DNA of 5,218 nucleotides from an uncultured Verrucomicrobiales bacterium (GTDB lineage: Bacteria > Verrucomicrobiota > Verrucomicrobiia > Verrucomicrobiales > Akkermansiaceae). The stretch covers positions 1-5,218 of the forward strand of contig CALFDI010000315.1 of NCBI GenBank assembly GCA_937952875.1, in the 5' to 3' direction. The number at the start of each line of letters is the position of its first letter. The first letter of the stretch is position 1. The notes beneath the pieces are model-generated. The model did no database searches, was not told the DNA's origin, and was given only the letters and a program-made list of their open reading frames with translations. Shown piece after piece: positions 1-5,218 of the stretch. A program made the translations under genes and the position numbers.

Positions 1-1332
1 GCTTTGGCAGGAGCAGGGATCGTTCCTACCGGGGAGTTTTTCTGCTCTGACAGGTTCTGTCTGATGATGTGCGAGGGCGTCTATAGCTCCTGCTTGTGAG
101 GCTAATCTGAGTGATGTGAGTTCTCCGATAACACCGATGAGCGGATGGTCTTCTGCTTTCTCTGGAATCGTTTCTTTTAACTCATGAAGAGCTAACTGGG
201 TGACTTGCTGTTCGAACTCTAGCCAAGGAGACATCTTCTGTTTTTCTTCAGGCAAGAACTGCGCAAAGCCACGTAGAACTCCGAATGCCCATGTGGTGAA
301 GCTCATGCATGCCAACTCTTCTATTGCTGTGGTAGGAGCTGGAGCATCTGGGTCGCGTAGTGCTCCTACTGGGAAATACTTTTGCTCAGCCATCTGCTTA
401 CTCACTAGAGTCTGAATATCTAACAGACTATCCAGAAAGAGTTCCTCTTCATCTCTATTCTGCCAAATAGGAAGCCCCCCATCCGGACTAGCTGACCAGA
501 TAACGGCAAGCAGTTCTTCGAGTGGAACGAGTTGCTCCATGAGGAGGGCCATGGCTAAAACACCCTCCACACTAGAGGCACCATCGCAAGTAGCCTCGCT
601 CCCGTAGAGCTGGAGAAAATACTCTGCCTTTCCGTAGACATCTGCCTCTGCAGGCATGTCACCGAGCACGACCTTTCTCTCAAGGTATTGATACTTTGCG
701 ATGAGATTAACCGTCTCATCAGCTTCGGCACCTGTGATGTCTACGCCTAGATCTGATTCGACTTCAGCAAGAGAGCCACTGAGCCCCTGATTTACGACAT
801 CTGCAGTATACGCCGCTCTGATAACGTCGATTTCTTCTGTAGCCTCGAGTTCGACGAGACTGAATACCATCTGCGCGTTGGCTAGGTAAGTGGGAAGCAA
901 TCGTCCAAGCTCGCTGGAAAATCTTTTGACGATATCTGATCGGTGAGCGTCCTGTTTAGCAAAGCCCTCAAGAGCGAGCACGATGGCAACGTCAAAACCT
1001 CTCAGCGGCTCGCGCTCTGAAAGAGTCTGCGTGAGAAGAGGAATGGCTTCTTCTCCGAGTAGCTCAGAGATTTTGAGAAAATCTTCCGTGAAAACGGCTT
1101 CGCTGAGCTGGTAGCTTTCATCAACGAGTAGATTGATAAACTGATCGTAGTAGGAGATGGCTTGTCGAGAGGCTAAGGCACGCCACGCGTGTTGGCGGAC
1201 TGGCATATCTTCTGATTGGTCGAAGGCGCATTCTGCGAGTTTTCCTTCTTCAACATCTCCTAGAACGGAGTAGTCCGCCCACTCTTCTTCAGTCTCACAG
1301 GGGGCTCCAAGGTCTAGAAGTTTCTCTCTCAT
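1..1332 (-). CDS. HEAT-like / UPF0149 (YecA-like) protein with C-terminal SEC-C motif, 3' end outside window
   Basis: Reading the minus strand from the ATG at 1332 gives 444 codons without a stop, running off base 1, so the C-terminus is missing. An in-frame TAG lies directly before the ATG (1335-1333), so no longer start is possible. No Shine-Dalgarno sequence precedes it. Residues about 15-200 look like helical HEAT-type repeats, resembling DUF1186-type proteins (for example LGEEAIPLLTQTL near 92-104). Residues about 236-375 resemble the UPF0149/YecA-YgfB family: SSVEGVLAMALL, then VPLEELLAVIW, then a tryptophan-containing WAFGVLRGFAQFL helix at 348-360. Residues 435-444 are GRNDPCSCQS, the opening of a SEC-C zinc-binding motif with Cys440 and Cys442; the second cysteine/histidine pair would lie beyond the window. 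The usual CGS is CQS here. SEC-C motifs occur in SecA and many uncharacterised proteins. No signal peptide or membrane segment is seen, so the protein is probably cytoplasmic. Function is unknown; an adaptor or protein-binding role is only a guess. It is separated from carB by a terminator. Confidence 0.88.
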   Translation of the reverse strand, partial: MREKLLDLGAPCETEEEWADYSVLGDVEEGKLAECAFDQSEDMPVRQHAWRALASRQAISYYDQFINLLVDESYQLSEAVFTEDFLKISELLGEEAIPLLTQTLSEREPLRGFDVAIVLALEGFAKQDAHRSDIVKRFSSELGRLLPTYLANAQMVFSLVELEATEEIDVIRAAYTADVVNQGLSGSLAEVESDLGVDITGAEADETVNLIAKYQYLERKVVLGDMPAEADVYGKAEYFLQLYGSEATCDGASSVEGVLAMALLMEQLVPLEELLAVIWSASPDGGLPIWQNRDEEELFLDSLLDIQTLVSKQMAEQKYFPVGALRDPDAPAPTTAIEELACMSFTTWAFGVLRGFAQFLPEEKQKMSPWLEFEQQVTQLALHELKETIPEKAEDHPLIGVIGELTSLRLASQAGAIDALAHHQTEPVRAEKLPGRNDPCSCQS

Positions 1333-1340
1333 CTACGGGA

Positions 1341-1369
1341 AGAATGAACAAAGTGATCACATCTGCCAA
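1341..1369 (-). promoter_or_regulatory. Weak sigma70-like promoter candidate for the SEC-C gene
   Basis: On the minus strand, TTGGCA (1369-1364, five of six to the -35 consensus) is followed after 17 bp by CATTCT (1346-1341, only three of six to the -10 consensus). It sits between the carB terminator and the ATG at 1332. If real, transcription would start about at the ATG, giving a leaderless or nearly leaderless mRNA. An 8-bp palindrome GTGATCAC (1353-1360) lies in the spacer. The match is weak and could be chance. Confidence 0.2.
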
Positions 1370-1379
1370 GGATACTGAC

Positions 1380-1410
1380 AAAAAAAGCGCCACCTATACG
1401 GTGACGCTTT
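1380..1410 (-). terminator. Intrinsic (Rho-independent) terminator of carB
   Basis: On the minus strand, AAAGCGTCACC (1410-1400) pairs with GGTGGCGCTTT (1394-1384) around a five-base loop GTATA. The 11-bp stem is complete, with one G-U wobble. The RNA then continues in U: seven consecutive U at 1386-1380, the first three belonging to the stem. It begins 25 bases after the carB stop codon, the normal place for a terminator. On the plus strand the same hairpin is followed by only three T and has a C-A mismatch, so it should act mainly in the carB direction. It implies that carB and the downstream gene are transcribed separately, apart from any readthrough. Confidence 0.9.
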
Positions 1411-1435
1411 CTGATGAAAAGGATGAGACTATGGA

Positions 1436-4675
<3,240 letters not shown>

Positions 4676-4705
4676 CCAGTGGAGTGTCTAAATTTGTAGG
4701 GGTGT

Positions 4706-4740
4706 GACAGAGGAGCCACCTTCGGTCAAGACTGAGGAGC
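4706..4740. repeat. Imperfect 11-bp direct repeat in the divergent intergenic region
   Basis: GACAGAGGAGC (4706-4716) and GACTGAGGAGC (4730-4740) match at ten of eleven positions and start 24 bp apart, a little over two helical turns. They lie about 31-65 bp upstream of carB and 75-110 bp upstream of the NlpC/P60 start. A tandem arrangement like this can be a regulator binding site, but no regulator can be named from the sequence. No good sigma70 promoter was found around it. The best -10-like element for carB is TACAAA on the minus strand (4698-4693), without a matching -35. Confidence 0.4.
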
Positions 4741-4813
4741 GTCGAACTGCGAATTTTCGCTTTTGGGGAGACTCGGAGGCAATGCATTCGCGCGGAATCT
4801 TCATACTCGCTTC

Positions 4814-5218
4814 ATGAGCACTTCGCTCTTGCGGCCTATTCTCTCTTTCATGTGCCGCAGGCTTTCGCTGATTTTTTGTATAGGATCTCTCCTCGCCGCA
4901 GTCGTCCTCTGGTGGAACCCGGTTTCCAGCAAGATGCATAATGGAGGTATACTGTTAGCGCTTGGCCTAGCATGGGCGCTTGGGCTGTTCATCCTGTGGA
5001 ATAGAAAAAAATGCCGTATCTGCCTCATCGCGCTACCAGCTCTTGCGACTCTCCCTTTTCTGCTACCTCAGAGTAAAATCGATCAAGATCAGCTCAGATC
5101 TGCCTATATTCAGAATCTTCGCAAACTAGAAAATACGCCTTATGTGTGGGGAGGAGAATCGAGCCGTGGCATCGACTGCTCTGGACTCGCTCGCAAGGCC
5201 ATGAGAGATGCCTTCATT
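4814..5218 (+). CDS. Membrane-anchored NlpC/P60 family peptidase, 3' end outside window
   Basis: The frame is open from 4736 to the window edge; the first ATG is at 4814, giving 135 residues with the C-terminus missing. Three hydrophobic stretches fit membrane helices: about 17-34, 44-62 and 69-84. Positive clusters (R15-R16 before the first, NRKKCR at 63-68 between second and third) predict a cytoplasmic N-terminus and an extracytoplasmic C-terminal part. Residues about 96-135 are the start of an NlpC/P60 domain: PYVWGG at 109-114 and GIDCSGL at 119-125, with Cys122 as the expected nucleophile. The catalytic His and third polar residue would lie downstream, outside the window. Such enzymes usually cut peptide bonds in peptidoglycan stem peptides, and the predicted topology places the active site on the cell-wall side. 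The role in this organism is inferred. Later in-frame ATGs (4850, 4934) would cut into the membrane region, or remove the first helix, so 4814 is preferred. No Shine-Dalgarno sits close to it. It is transcribed divergently from carB. Confidence 0.85.
   Translation, partial: MSTSLLRPILSFMCRRLSLIFCIGSLLAAVVLWWNPVSSKMHNGGILLALGLAWALGLFILWNRKKCRICLIALPALATLPFLLPQSKIDQDQLRSAYIQNLRKLENTPYVWGGESSRGIDCSGLARKAMRDAFI

Noticed and set aside
200..415. 71-codon plus-strand open frame
   Set aside because: It lies antisense within the 444-codon minus-strand frame, which carries recognisable domains; the plus-strand product resembles nothing known.
1353..1360. Palindrome GTGATCAC between carB and the SEC-C gene
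   Set aside because: Eight bases with no flanking symmetry are expected by chance at this frequency; there is no second copy nearby to suggest an operator.
4749..4764. GCGAATTTTCGC followed by CTTTT-like bases, possible leader terminator
   Set aside because: The stem is only four to five base pairs with a very short loop and few T, too weak for an intrinsic terminator.
4763..4765. TTG as an upstream start for the NlpC/P60 gene
   Set aside because: It would add 17 residues with no family support and has no well-placed ribosome binding site; the ATG at 4814 gives a sensible N-terminus before the first membrane helix.
4688..5028. Minus-strand open frames upstream of carB (4939-4688 and 5028-4801)
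   Set aside because: They overlap the plus-strand frame with membrane helices and an NlpC/P60 motif, and their products are charge-rich without recognisable features.

Overview
The window holds three protein genes. Two of them run off its ends. The central gene is a complete carB on the minus strand (4675 to 1436), encoding the large subunit of carbamoyl-phosphate synthase, a core enzyme of pyrimidine and arginine synthesis. The layout is ordinary bacterial chromosome: no tRNA, rRNA, CRISPR array, insertion sequence or clear sign of transfer was seen. The CarB sequence style and the neighbouring families (a HEAT-like/UPF0149/SEC-C protein and a membrane-anchored NlpC/P60 protein) suggest a Gram-negative bacterium, possibly of the Verrucomicrobiota. 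That placement is an inference from memory of similar proteins and is only moderately supported.

Region 1-1332 (minus strand) is one uninterrupted reading frame of 444 codons that leaves the window at base 1. It starts at an ATG directly preceded by an in-frame TAG. The protein is acidic and mostly alpha-helical. It has a HEAT-like N-terminal half, a YecA/YgfB-like (UPF0149) middle, and ends at the window edge just as a SEC-C zinc-binding motif begins (GRNDPCSCQS). Its function is unknown.

Region 1333-1435 separates this gene from carB. It carries a strong intrinsic terminator for carB (11-bp stem, 5-nt loop, U-tract) and possibly a weak promoter for the downstream gene. carB therefore looks like a single-gene transcript. 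carA, its usual partner, is not next to it on either side.

Region 4676-4813 is a 138-bp intergenic region between divergently transcribed genes. It holds an 11-bp direct repeat with one mismatch (4706-4716 and 4730-4740), which could be a regulatory site, and a tiny open frame whose stop overlaps the next gene's start. From 4814 to the window end on the plus strand lies the 5' part of a membrane protein. It has three predicted membrane segments followed by the start of an NlpC/P60 peptidase domain, including the catalytic cysteine.

None of the three start codons has a well-placed Shine-Dalgarno sequence, so the organism may often initiate translation without one. The three genes have no evident shared pathway: nucleotide/arginine precursor synthesis, an uncharacterised SEC-C protein, and probable cell-wall peptide cleavage. 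I found no convincing novel multi-gene system here.
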